Source: Anthostomella pinea
Taxonomy: Eukaryota > Ascomycota > Sordariomycetes > Xylariales > Xylariaceae
Reading direction: 5' to 3'
DNA: 64,000 nucleotides
NCBI GenBank assembly: GCA_963556695.1
Contig: CAUWAG010000012.1
Span: 3,658,001 to 3,722,000 of the forward strand
The notes below the pieces were generated by a model that was not told the DNA's origin, searched no databases, and was given only the letters and a program-made list of their open reading frames with translations. Positions 10,636-20,148 of the stretch are shown here, one piece after another. Each line of letters starts with the position of its first letter. Within the stretch, counting starts at the first letter, position 1. The translations under genes were made by a program, and so were the position numbers.

Positions 10636-12453
10636 ATGTTCGACTCTTCCACCGGGGATATGAGCTTTGTGGGTTGGTCGATCGTGCTATTCTCGTTGGG
10701 CCCTCTTCTGGTTCGTATTCAACCCCGCCTCGACTTCAAGTAAAGATTTCAGGAGGCTACGAAACTAAGGAGAGTTCTCACTTTAGCTTCTCACCAATGC
10801 TATCTACAATGTATTCTTCCATCCCCTGGCTCACATTCCGGGTCCGTTTTGGGGTCGAGTGAGCGGGACCCCCTCGTGGTACTATGCCTACCGCGGTGAC
10901 CGCCACATCTGGCTCTGGAAGCAGTTCCAAATTCACGGCAACAGAATTCGTCCTGAACCCAACACCGTACTGTTTTGCGACCCTCAAGCGTATGCCGACA
11001 TATACAGCATGAAGTCGAACGTCCGTCGAAGTCATTTCTACGAGGCATTGAGAAGAAACGAGCGGGAGAACACGACTCTTACGACAATCGACGTCGCTGA
11101 GCATGCTAAAAGGCGCAAGCGCCTCAGCCAATGCTTCACCGAGAAATCAGTACGCGCTGCTTCGAAATTCGTCATTAAACACGTCGACCGTTGGCTTCAT
11201 CTCATCATGGAAGAAAACGGCAGGGAAGAAAACGGCACCGCCGCAGAGTGGTCTTCTTCCGTGGACTTCTCAGAGAAAATAGACGCGCTCATTTTCGACA
11301 TTATGGCAGACCTCAGTTTCGGAAAGTCGTTCGAGATTAAGGAGCCTGGAGACAACCCACTGAAGCTGACTCCCCACAACATCGCCGAGTACATGAAATT
11401 TTATTACTTGGTAAGCCCCATCTACTACTCCTCCTCTTACCTTATTATATGGAGCCCTCAACGTTGGAAGTATGGGTATTGACAAGCGAGAAGATGTGCC
11501 GCTTCCCATTTCTGAAAGCCCTTCTTTGGCTCAAGCCTCGTGGTCTCGACCAGCTTATAGAGTCGATCGCTCCGCCAGCTGCTCGACAATACAGCCGTTT
11601 CGTCGACGACAGTGTCGCCCGTCGGATCGCGCTGCAGAAAGCCCAATCAGACAAGCCGGAAGGAGAGCGGCGTCAAGACATGTTCCACTTCTTGGCCAAG
11701 GCGCGCGATCCGGACACTGGGCGTCTTGCATACGACGAGGCAGCTCTGTACGCAGAGTCCAGCTTCCTGATCGTTGCAGGGTCAGACACCACTGCCATTA
11801 GCCTCTCGGGCATATTCTTCTACCTCACAGGCGACCCGCGGCGGTGCGAGAAGCTCGTGGACGAAATCCGAACAGTATTCGAAGCGACGGAAGACATCGT
11901 CTACGGACCAAGGCTTCTATCTTGCACCTACCTGAAGGCCTGCGTCGACGAGGGAATGCGTTTGACCCCTACAAGCCCCAGCGAGCTGCCGCGTGAGGTA
12001 CTTCCTGGTGGGCTTAGGGTTAAAGGGGAGTACTATCCGCCCGGCACAATCGTGGGGACGGTACCATGGGCCAATTCTCGCAGTGCAGATATCTTTGGAG
12101 AAGATGCTGAAGTCTATCGACCAGAGCGTTGGATTCTAGACGATGCAGCCGGGGTCACTAAAGAAGCACTTGCACGGGCGAAATCCGGGTTTCATCCCTT
12201 TCTTTCTGGGCCGTGCAATTGCATTGGGCAGAACCTTGCCATGGCGCAGATCTTGATCACTGTTGCCCGAACATTACACCGACTGGACGTCAGACGGACG
12301 CCAGGATCTACATTGGGAGGTGGCAGCCCAGGACTCGGATGGGGGGCAAGGGACAGGAACCAGCTCCAGTTGGTTGATGCGTACATCTCGCTTCGGAAAG
12401 GCCCAGAAGTCCAGTTCAGACAGAGAGCAGCTGTTACCTCGGTGAAGTTATAG
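10636..12453 (+). CDS. cytochrome P450 monooxygenase, 3 exons, 552 residues
   Basis: Heme-thiolate monooxygenase, expected to be anchored in the ER. Exon 1 (10636-10710) encodes a short N-terminal hydrophobic anchor (GWSIVLFSLGPLL). Exon 2 (10787-11410) continues with FFHPLAHIPGPFWG, the proline-rich hinge. Exon 3 (11494-12453) follows an 83-bp intron and restores a typical helix sequence (MCRFPFLKALLWLKPRGLD). Diagnostic motifs are all present: helix-I AGSDTTA, helix-K E-G-M-R (ExxR), YRPERW (PERF-like), and the heme loop FLSGPCNCIGQNLA with the Cys ligand. Length is normal for a fungal microsomal P450. There is no neighbouring backbone synthase, so a role in a metabolite cluster is not supported. 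Substrate is unknown. Confidence 0.92.
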
Positions 12454-12556
12454 TGTAGAGTTGTAGTCTACAACGGGGTGCCACTTCTCGAACACTTCTT
12501 GGATGAACAACTGCTTGGCGACTCGTAATATACGGTCACCTAAGCTCCTTGCATTA

Positions 12557-14776
12557 CCATGCCCCACCCCCTAACGGGACACACCCCCCACCGGGACAGC
12601 CAAACCCCACCATCACCACCAAAATACCCCCTTACTCACTTACACGCAATTGAGGCTGTAGATGCCCAAAGAAATCAACAAAATTATCATTCTGTGGTGT
12701 TGAGGCTCCTCAATCCACGTATCTAGCTGGCGCCCTAATTGACCGACCGCTTCTCGTCACCTGGGGCTCTGCAACAGGGGCTTCTTCACCCTCCTCAGCC
12801 TCCTCAATCTCTTCCTCCTCCTCACCCTTATTTTCAACAACCTCTGGCTCTGTTTCTGACTCTGAAGACTCTATAACCACGGCCCTTAACGGGTCACCCC
12901 CCTGGGCCAATATCTCGATCATATTCATGAACTTCCGGTTCGGATTTGGGACCTTCTTCCTCTTCTTGGGCCGTAGCCGCTCTAGTTCAGCCTCCAGGGC
13001 CTTGATCTTATGATCTTTTAGGGCCAGCTCCGTCTCCTGGTTCTCGAAGGCGTGAGAGATCTTTCTGAATTTCAGCCGAGTGGCTGGGGAGCGGTTCTTT
13101 GCGAAATCTATGATCTGTCGGCTTGTGGTAGGGGTCCGCTGGTCTTCTGGCTCCGAGTCTTCAACTTCTTCTGGCTCCGGGGTCTTCCTTTTATCCTCCT
13201 GGATTTCCGGGTGTTTCAAACACTTCCTGCGGCTAACTGGGTAGCACCCCGTCACTCGGAAGCCCGAGAGGATGTTCGGCTTAGAAAAAGCCTTGTCCCT
13301 AGCCTGAGAATAACAGCGGATAAAGTTGATCTTATCCACGGGCGAGGCATCTGTGAGAGAATTTAACTGCGAAAGAAATCTCTGGTAGTAGGCTTTGAGC
13401 GCGTTATATGGTCCGTTATCTAGTGGTTGCATGCCGTGGCTGTATGGGCTGGGAAAAAACAAAGCAAGATGTTGGCAAAATAACACCGCAACATGAACTC
13501 GTCCTGTTAGTTATACAGTTAACTGATTAAACAACCCCTGAAAAATAAATAACGTACGGAAGTATGGCTACCATGGCCATCTAGTATCAAAAGGATCGGC
13601 TCTGCCTGGTCTTCCCCTCGTACAGCATCCACCTGGGGTAGGAAAACGTGGTCTAACCATAGGCACGCAATCTCGTTACTGGTCCAGCCGTTATCTGACG
13701 TTATGTAGTACCAACCCGCGATTTTGCGGAATTCTTCGATAAACCATTGGGCCTGGGGATCTTTTCCTTTAAAAATTATGCCTGGTTTGAGAACTTTTCT
13801 CGTGGCTGAGATGGCTTTGATAAAAGAGGTCCAGCCACGCCCCTAGGGACTCGTTAGGAAGGCTTTCGTAGTCTCAGAACTTCCTAAGACTAGGGAATCG
13901 ATGCCTATAGGGGTTAGCTAGTTAACTGACAGGATAGGGGTGAATAGGGGGTTAAAAGACTAACCAAAACCCGACATGATGCCGCCCTTATCGACATTAT
14001 ACGTATTTTCTGGCTTCACCCATTGATAATCCCCCAATATGTCAAAGAACCAGTTAACAGACTTAGGGATGAACCCCTTAAACCGAGCGGATTCTATCCG
14101 CTTACCGATTTTAGTCTGGATGGTAGGGTTACGGCGTTTATAGCCCTCCATATAATTCGGGCCCAGTGGTGCGAAATCCCCCCCCCTTTTTCAGCAGTTG
14201 TACAATAATCTCTCGCACGGCTGTATGAGAAGGGGCAAGCCCCAGGGACTCCTGGCGCAATATCCATTAAGCCACCTTACTCTCTTGTTGAGGGGAGAGT
14301 CTCTGCTTGCTAACCTGGGCCTCGACTCGGGTGACTCTGCCATTGATGCGTGCTGACAGTGTTTGCTTAGGGATGCCGTGTTTTTGGGCGGCTTTTCTCA
14401 CAGACATGCCGTTATCTGTCACATCTAGCCAGGCATCCGCCACATTATCTTCAGTGTACGTGGGCGGAGGCATCGTGGCTGGCTTCACGATGCTGTGGTG
14501 GCATAAGGGTCAGGGGCTCAGAGAGAGAATTCTACAGTAAATTTGTATTTAGGGGCGGGGCACGGAGGCTCCTAATCACTGATGCCGATGGCTGAAACTT
14601 CACTAATCTATAGCCGGCTAAATACCAAGAAAAGGGCTATCTAATCATCTAAAGAGCGTATAGATAGCCTCAAAGGGGGCTGTAATCCGTGTAAGTGAGG
14701 TAGGGGACTTTTGGTGGTGGTTGTGGGGTTTGGCTGTCCCGGTGGGGGGTGTGTCCCGTTAGGGGGTGGGGGATGG
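12557..14776 (-). mobile_element. Fot/pogo-type DNA transposon with about 85-bp terminal inverted repeats
   Basis: Left end (12557 on) contains CCCCACCCCCTAACGGG, ACACCCCCCACCGGGACAG and CCAAACCCCACC. The right end up to 14776 is its inverted complement with few changes, and the match continues to about CACTTACAC on both sides. TA dinucleotides flank it (12555-12556 and 14777-14778), the target duplication of Tc1/mariner-pogo elements. The element is 2.2 kb and carries a degenerate DDE transposase on the minus strand. Confidence 0.85.
12710..14488 (-). pseudogene. pogo/Fot transposase remnant (DDE_1 superfamily)
   Basis: N-terminal helix-turn-helix: TEDNVADAWLDVTDNGMSV then R-K-A-A-Q-K-H-G-I-P-K-Q-T-L near 14267-14488. 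The central part is around NPTIQTKIGKRIESAR and ENTYNVDKGGIMSGFG (13960-14151). The catalytic strand ILLILDGHGSHTS lies near 13570. The C-terminal 258 residues (13486-12710) begin at HGMQPLDNGPYNALKAYY, which contains the family's Q-P-L-D motif. They continue with a long charged helix and an acidic tail. The frame changes several times and stops interrupt it, so it is inactive. Transposition would need a related enzyme supplied in trans. Confidence 0.85.
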
Positions 14777-14976
14777 TACCAGATGGGATGACCCCAAGGT
14801 CATACCGCCGCAACAACGGGGATGGGCCCGTGAGCGGGACTGACTGTACTTATTATCTTGAGACCTCCACAACCCTGCGATACAGAGGCTCTGGGAGGCG
14901 TGGTTTGCACTACTGAGGAGCTACCCCCCACGTTAAATACAAAACAAACAAAACAAACAAACATAAGCTCCTTGCA

Positions 14977-15804
14977 ATAGCTGCAACTTTGCGGACATTC
15001 GGGATTGAGATAACTGGCACATTGGTTTTATCGTCATCACGTTGGTCTAGCTTATGCCTACTGATATTTAGGCTCCTCATCGCCCTCCATTTCAGCGCTG
15101 GGCCGCTTCCTCTTGACGTTGCGTGCCCGCCCCCCTGTGCTTTTCTTATCCGCAGAGTGACCCGGTACAGAATCTCTGGCGTTGTTCGAGAGCGTTATCG
15201 TGCCGGTATTCTCAACCTTGTGCATGAACAGATCATTTACCGGCTTTCCATTCTGGATCATGATTGATTCAACGCCGTACAGTGGTATCTCTAGTGCGGT
15301 CGGAACCTGCTCGTTTCTCATATCGCCGATCTGCATCTCGTAGAGTTCCTTCTGCCAGACTTTCTTCTTAATTTATGGTGCCTGTTTGCCCGCGGTATGC
15401 TTGGCTCTCAGCTGGTTCCTCTCTTCTTCCTTCCGGGTACCGGATATGAGAGTATAATGATTATAGCTTTTCCTACAATGTACCACACACAATCAAAACA
15501 TCACAACAAAAACAAGAGTATGGAGAGCCAGACCATTTGGTCTCCCAGTCTCTATGCGATGTCATGGATGACATTGTGGAACCAGTATCATGTCGGTTGC
15601 CTGGGATTGTTGCCCAAGGGACCAGGTACCTTTGTGATGTATTCTAGTACTTAAGTGACCAACTGGACGGGCCAAGCTCCCATCCGTCTAGATAGCAAGC
15701 AGAACATCCAGAATACAGACCATGACTACTATCGTGACTGGTCCCATTCTGGGCCCCTGCCAGAAGACACAACACCATGATCACAACACATATAAAAAGG
15801 CATG
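14977..15804. other. flank between the LINE/Fot nest and the hAT element
   Basis: Contains the protein fragment listed at 15058-15420. The remainder up to the hAT target duplication (15797-15804) shows no coding motif. Confidence 0.4.
15058..15420 (-). pseudogene. unrecognised C-terminal protein fragment
   Basis: A minus-strand frame reads through KKKVWQKELYEMQIGDM, VPTALEIPLYGVESIM and NDLFMHKVENTGTITLS, then a basic nuclear-localisation-like tail (RARNVKRKRPS), ending at 15058. Upstream, the same frame continues as a Lys/Glu-rich stretch broken by one TAA near 15370, at a position where CAA would fit. I do not recognise the family. Composition suggests the end of a real nuclear protein left stranded beside the LINE insertion, but it could be chance. 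Confidence 0.35.
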
Positions 15805-16052
15805 CAGGGCCCAAATCAATTACATTACATCCACGAAGCCACGGATTCGCGTGGATGTAAGGATTTACACCAAATCCACGAAATAGTGGTCCACTGAAGC
15901 CCCAAATAGATGTAATTGATGGTGGATGTACATATTTTTGGTGGTAAAGCTGAATTCCTCATCTGGGATGGCCCTGACACCCCCATATTCGTGCTAAAGC
16001 CGTAATATTTGTCCCTTTGCCCGAAAGGGTGTAATAGCCTCTCGTTCAACTG

Positions 16053-18506
16053 CTAGCAGTATTCTTCGTCGTCTGCTTCACGTGTCCTTTTGCTAACTGC
16101 TATCCACGCAGTTGCCCACTTTGCGAGCTCGTCAGAGGACATCCTTTCGACGTAATTAACTTCATCCTTCTCGTCGGGTGACAGCAATACAGGGTCTAAC
16201 TCGTGTATAACACCAGCTCGTAGCCACGAACGCAGTACCTGGCAGAGACTGATAATCATAGCATCTAGGGCGCCGCGAAGGCTAGTCGTCATCCGCCCTG
16301 CTGCCGAAAAAACCCTCTCACATTCGGCAGACATCGGTTGAACTGTGAGGATGTCAAGCGCCATTTGTGAGAGACGAGGGTATTGGTGACGTCGTTCGTG
16401 CCAGTAGGCTAAAGGATCGAATATTGCGTTATTCACAGTCTCGTGAGACTGCCAGATCTCGTATTCGTCTCCCAGAGTGGATGAAATCGGGGCCGAGCTT
16501 GCTTGTTGATGGATGAATTCCTCGAGAGGGTTCAGATCGATTTTACGGCGCTTTTGGGCAGGCTCGTCGTCATTAAGGGTGTTCTGTATCTCGAGATCAC
16601 GGTATTCGGTATCCCACAGCTCTTGGACCAAATCTTTTGCCTTCTGAATCCATTCGGGCCGATCATTCCATTTCTGTTCGAACCAGTGCCATCGGAATCG
16701 GGGGTGAAGGGCTATAGCCGCGTAATAGAGGGGGGTCTCGTCGAGCTTCTGATAATATTCGTCTAGTTTCATCCAACCAAGGTTAATGTTAGCTACGAAG
16801 TGTTCACTGTTAGGAAGCTTGTTAGCAGTAATTTTATAACCCTTAAGCTTGCCGAGAAGGAATTCAAATCCAAAGATAACATCCCAGATGTTACCATACG
16901 AACCGGTCCATCCTTTCCGCTTGCGTTGCATGCCATCCCCTTCGAGTAATTTCACGGTGTGTTCATAGTCAGTAAGGATAGCGGCAGTGTGCTCAAGAAC
17001 GGTCCAATCGTGATCATTTAGATGATTCTCTTCTTTGAGGATTCGGGGCCGCCTTGCCATGGCCCTGCCACTAACGAGGCCAGTCCTCTTGGATCTGTGT
17101 TGGTCTTCCCATTCCTGATTAAATTGGGCTATCATTCGAGGGAGATACGGGCGAAGCTTGATGAGACGGCGGATCATATATAACTGTGAAAGCCATCTAG
17201 TGTCGTTATCGAGGATGACACACAGTGCCTTGGTGTGAGGAACTGTGAAATCGAGGACATCTTGCTGTTGGACGTCAAGAAGGATGTAATGCAAGCGGTC
17301 AGATCGCCAGATATCAACAACGAGGTTGTGAGCCTTGCCAACAGGGCCTAATCGGTGATACAACGCGTGTTCAGCAACCGAAAGAGATTCGACCTTGCTG
17401 ATCTCTGTTTTGAATGCTTCAACATCAGTACCAAACAATAAGGATTTGGCAGAAAGATTCAACTGATGCCCGAAGCACCGGCCACGCCGTTTCTTGCCCT
17501 CGAAGCCTAGGGCTAGCCCTATCTCGGTTGATGCCGTATCCATATTGGCAGCGTTATCGAGAATAAGAAAGCCGATCTTATGGTCAATACCAAACATCTT
17601 CAAGACTTCGACGATTTGCGTGGCAATATTTTGACCTGTGTGACGAATGGAGACCTCGGGGATGCCGAGAACTAGCTTGCAAGGCTTGTTGTATTCATCT
17701 CTGAAAAAGACGACTACGACATACAAAGCGCGATGATTACCTGACCGCCAGCCATCAAAGGATACGTGTATCTTGCCAGGTGAAGCCCTCAACGCCTCGA
17801 TGATGGCTCCCTTGTGCCGTTGGAATTCGCGTATGATTTTTTTGCGTAGCCCGGTCAAGGAGATGTGCCCGCTTTGGTCTGTGATACACGGGTTGAGGTA
17901 TTCGTGTGCAAGGCGTAATTTGGGATGATTCACAGTAGCAAAAGGAAGGTTCTCTTCGACAATCCATTCCATAAGGAGGCGGTGAAAGGTATCTCGATCG
18001 AAGTTCTTCAGCATGCTATTGGTTATTGCTTGGTCTCGAGGGTTCTTTGGGTTGACAGAGAGATATCGGTGAAGCCGTTGTTGGCTCGTATCGTTGATTG
18101 TTTCGGCTCGTAATTGTGCCTTGGATCTGGTCTTTTCACCCCCAGGGGCAGAGATCGATTCGACTAGATACAGGTGCTGTATGGCGTTCTGAAGGCCTGC
18201 AGATGTGAAAGAATCGGGTACGGGATTGCGGCGAGTGATACAGTATCGGCACACCCATTTGAAGGTCCTACCCTTCTGGATGTCATATCCGTGATCCCAG
18301 GCCCAGGAGTTGAGACCTCGCTTCCACTGAGCCCACGTGTAGCCACGAAAACACGCAAAAAGGAAGGCTTTGTCGCCCTGAGAGATGCCGTGGCGGAGGG
18401 ATTCTCGTCGAGATGATTGGGGTGTTGGCGAGGGGGTTGCGGACAAAGGGACGTCGTTGGGAGGCTCGGAGCCACCGTGTATCGAGGATTCGGGTGTACC
18501 GGCCAT
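16053..18506 (-). CDS. hAT transposase with BED-type zinc finger, 817 residues
   Basis: Catalyses cut-and-paste transposition of the surrounding element. The ATG at 18506 begins MAGTPESSIHGG. A BED-like zinc finger follows at about residues 70-130 (FKWVCRYCITRRN, then a C-terminal His). The RNase H-fold catalytic core includes IHVSFDGWRSGNHRALYVVV (first Asp) and GFLILDNAANMDTASTEIG. Next come CFGHQLNLSAKSL with the C-x-x-H motif and DTRWLSQLYMIRRL with the conserved R-W. The C-terminal hAT dimerisation region is SQMALDILTVQPMSAECERV followed by FSAAGRMTT. No stop or frameshift interrupts it, unlike the other transposase genes here. No intron is needed. There is no host gene inside the element. 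Confidence 0.92.
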   Translation of the reverse strand: MAGTPESSIHGGSEPPNDVPLSATPSPTPQSSRRESLRHGISQGDKAFLFACFRGYTWAQWKRGLNSWAWDHGYDIQKGRTFKWVCRYCITRRNPVPDSFTSAGLQNAIQHLYLVESISAPGGEKTRSKAQLRAETINDTSQQRLHRYLSVNPKNPRDQAITNSMLKNFDRDTFHRLLMEWIVEENLPFATVNHPKLRLAHEYLNPCITDQSGHISLTGLRKKIIREFQRHKGAIIEALRASPGKIHVSFDGWRSGNHRALYVVVVFFRDEYNKPCKLVLGIPEVSIRHTGQNIATQIVEVLKMFGIDHKIGFLILDNAANMDTASTEIGLALGFEGKKRRGRCFGHQLNLSAKSLLFGTDVEAFKTEISKVESLSVAEHALYHRLGPVGKAHNLVVDIWRSDRLHYILLDVQQQDVLDFTVPHTKALCVILDNDTRWLSQLYMIRRLIKLRPYLPRMIAQFNQEWEDQHRSKRTGLVSGRAMARRPRILKEENHLNDHDWTVLEHTAAILTDYEHTVKLLEGDGMQRKRKGWTGSYGNIWDVIFGFEFLLGKLKGYKITANKLPNSEHFVANINLGWMKLDEYYQKLDETPLYYAAIALHPRFRWHWFEQKWNDRPEWIQKAKDLVQELWDTEYRDLEIQNTLNDDEPAQKRRKIDLNPLEEFIHQQASSAPISSTLGDEYEIWQSHETVNNAIFDPLAYWHERRHQYPRLSQMALDILTVQPMSAECERVFSAAGRMTTSLRGALDAMIISLCQVLRSWLRAGVIHELDPVLLSPDEKDEVNYVERMSSDELAKWATAWIAVSKRTREADDEEYC

Positions 18507-18764
18507 GGTGAAGCGTGCTGAGGGTACTGCTTGCAATTCGAGGCGAAAAAATTAAATGAACAGGTGAGTTCGAGTGGTTGGGTCGTATTCGAGTGAATCT
18601 GAATGATTTGCCTGCTTTGGAGTGGTTTGCGTGGTCTGAATGTTGTTTGTGCCATTTGGTGGCTGCATTCAGAATTTGCATGCTAGCTAGCTAGGTGGTT
18701 GAAATCATATGTCAATGTTTCTACCAGTGATATAATGCCCAACTCTTGATTAAATGTGCATCAT

Positions 18765-18830
18765 TTTGGTATAGTGGTATGGTAGCGCAAAGTTTGCCTT
18801 GCGGAAAAGGCTACGTTTAGATCCTATAGG
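18765..18830 (+). other. tRNA-like sequence inside the hAT element (probable relic)
   Basis: TGGTATAGTGGTATGGTAGC resembles a tRNA D-arm/A-box, and about 45 bp later GTTTAGATCC resembles a weak B-box. The would-be anticodon arm does not pair well and no acceptor stem closes it. It is not called as a tRNA gene; it may be a decayed tRNA or a coincidence. Confidence 0.25.
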
Positions 18831-19056
18831 AAGCTCGGGATTTTTTTTTTTTTTGTAAAAAACGGGGCTCTTAGATTTTTGGACCAATCAGAGCCCATAT
18901 TTCATCCACTGTCATACACTCGTCCATTACGTCAATTACACTAAGCCTTGAATGTAATAGATGACCCCTTCAGCTCCAGTGGATGTACGCCAAAGTGCTC
19001 CACTAGCGTGTACACCAGTGGACTAGCGTGTAATTGATTTGACCCTTGAAGGCATG

Positions 19057-19570
19057 CCTCAGCTTCGGATACTCTGTTGTAATCGGTGGTTATTACAACC
19101 TGCTTACACATCAGCCAAGTTTATCCTGACTCATTAAAACAATCACCTACATAATATGTGGCAAATACTACTCCGTTTTGGCTTGAAACCTTGCTGAGAC
19201 ATGGGTATGGACACCCATTAGGCCAGCAAACACCCGACTTTTTGTACTTTCATTTCATCTTATAGCGGGAACACGTATGAATGGAAGAGAAATACAAAAG
19301 GCTATGAGGCTGATCTGTTGATGGGCACTAGGCAACTGACCTAGTCAGATTAGTCATACCAGACCCGATTGACTACCTAGAAATAGTTGCAGACATATGA
19401 CGACGTTCTCGAACCAACATGCAGGAATAAGTATGTTAGGCTGTTAATATCCAACGGCTTCTTAACGTTTCTACCTCATCTAAACCAAGGTGCGCATGCC
19501 TGCCTCCTCATACCGACGCCATCCTGTTCTCCCGCATCTCCTGCCTCTTCTATTCTTGCCTGTCCAAATC
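19057..19570. other. intergenic
   Basis: No coding frame with family motifs. Serves as upstream region of the small secreted-protein gene at 19571. Confidence 0.4.
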
Positions 19571-20052
19571 ATGCATTTGCTCCGAGTTATCGGGCTTGCG
19601 ATGCTCGCCATGATCCCAGCACTGGCTCGCATGGCCAAAATTAACCCGTGAGCCAACAGTCCGTGGCAAGTTCCCCTTCAATTTGCTCACTAATGGGACA
19701 CAGGCGGACCAGAATCCATGAAGGGAGGGTCGCCGTTGCTCCTCCCGAAGACGAACTCGAAACTCTGGTCCACAGAGACAGCATGTGGATAGGTATCGCG
19801 GACCAAACCGAGTGGGACAACTCGGACCAAAGCGACACCGATGACAATAGCGGCAATAAGAAGGTCGAGGCCCAACACTGGCACAGCCCCAAGGCTTATG
19901 TGGTGCCGCTCGTCATCGGGTCCAAGTCGGGTGCCGACAAGGACAACATCAAGAGGTTCAGGGACGCCGTGTGTGTACCTCTAGCTACAGTACCGAGATC
20001 TTCCGTGCCTCTAGCCGTGTTGGTAATGACTTGTGCTCTGTTCGGGGTGTGA
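19571..20052 (+). CDS. small secreted protein of unknown function, 2 exons, about 141 residues
   Basis: The ATG at 19571 opens MHLLRVIGLAMLAMIPALA, a good secretion signal. A 56-bp intron (19648-19703; GTGAGC donor, CTCACTAAT branch, CACAG acceptor) joins in phase to exon 2 (19704-20052). The mature part is acidic and hydrophilic (EGRVAVAPPEDELETLVHRD, SDQSDTDDNSGNKK), then HWHSPKAYVVPLVIGSKSG. The last 20 residues are hydrophobic and may be intron read-through from a GTGTGT at about 19971, so the 3' end is uncertain. No family recognised and almost no cysteines. It lies just upstream of a broken thioesterase and may itself be a truncated gene. Confidence 0.45.
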
Positions 20053-20148
20053 ACGCCGTGGTGTAAATTCTGTTTGAACCCGATAAATATTAGGGGTGGC
20101 TCGGACCACAATCATAATTAACGTTGGCCCTGCGTTGCACTGCATACC

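Larger units (their letters stand above)
12541..14976 (+). mobile_element. 5'-truncated LINE 3' end with 13-bp target duplication, containing a nested Fot/pogo element
   Basis: The sequence TAAGCTCCTTGCA occurs at 12541-12553 and again at 14964-14976. Immediately before the second copy lies a roughly 187-bp LINE 3' end (14777-14963) that ends in an A/C-rich tail (repeats of AAAC) and matches the 3' ends at 21307-21504, 28909-29094 and 29898-30075. Between the first repeat and the LINE sit only TTA and a DNA transposon (12557-14776). The LINE therefore inserted as a short truncated copy, and the transposon later landed at a TA at its 5' edge. Confidence 0.8.
15805..19048 (-). mobile_element. 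hAT DNA transposon, apparently complete, 8-bp target duplication
   Basis: The left terminus reads CAGGGCCCAAATCAATTACA from 15805. The right terminus, inverted, reads CAAGGGTCAAATCAATTACA and ends at 19048. The 8-bp duplication AAGGCATG is exact on both sides (15797-15804 and 19049-19056). Subterminal regions contain repeated copies of GTGGATGTA and CCACTAGCGTGTA motifs on both sides, likely transposase binding sites. The element is 3,244 bp and carries one long intact transposase frame on the minus strand, so it may be recent or active. Confidence 0.9.
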
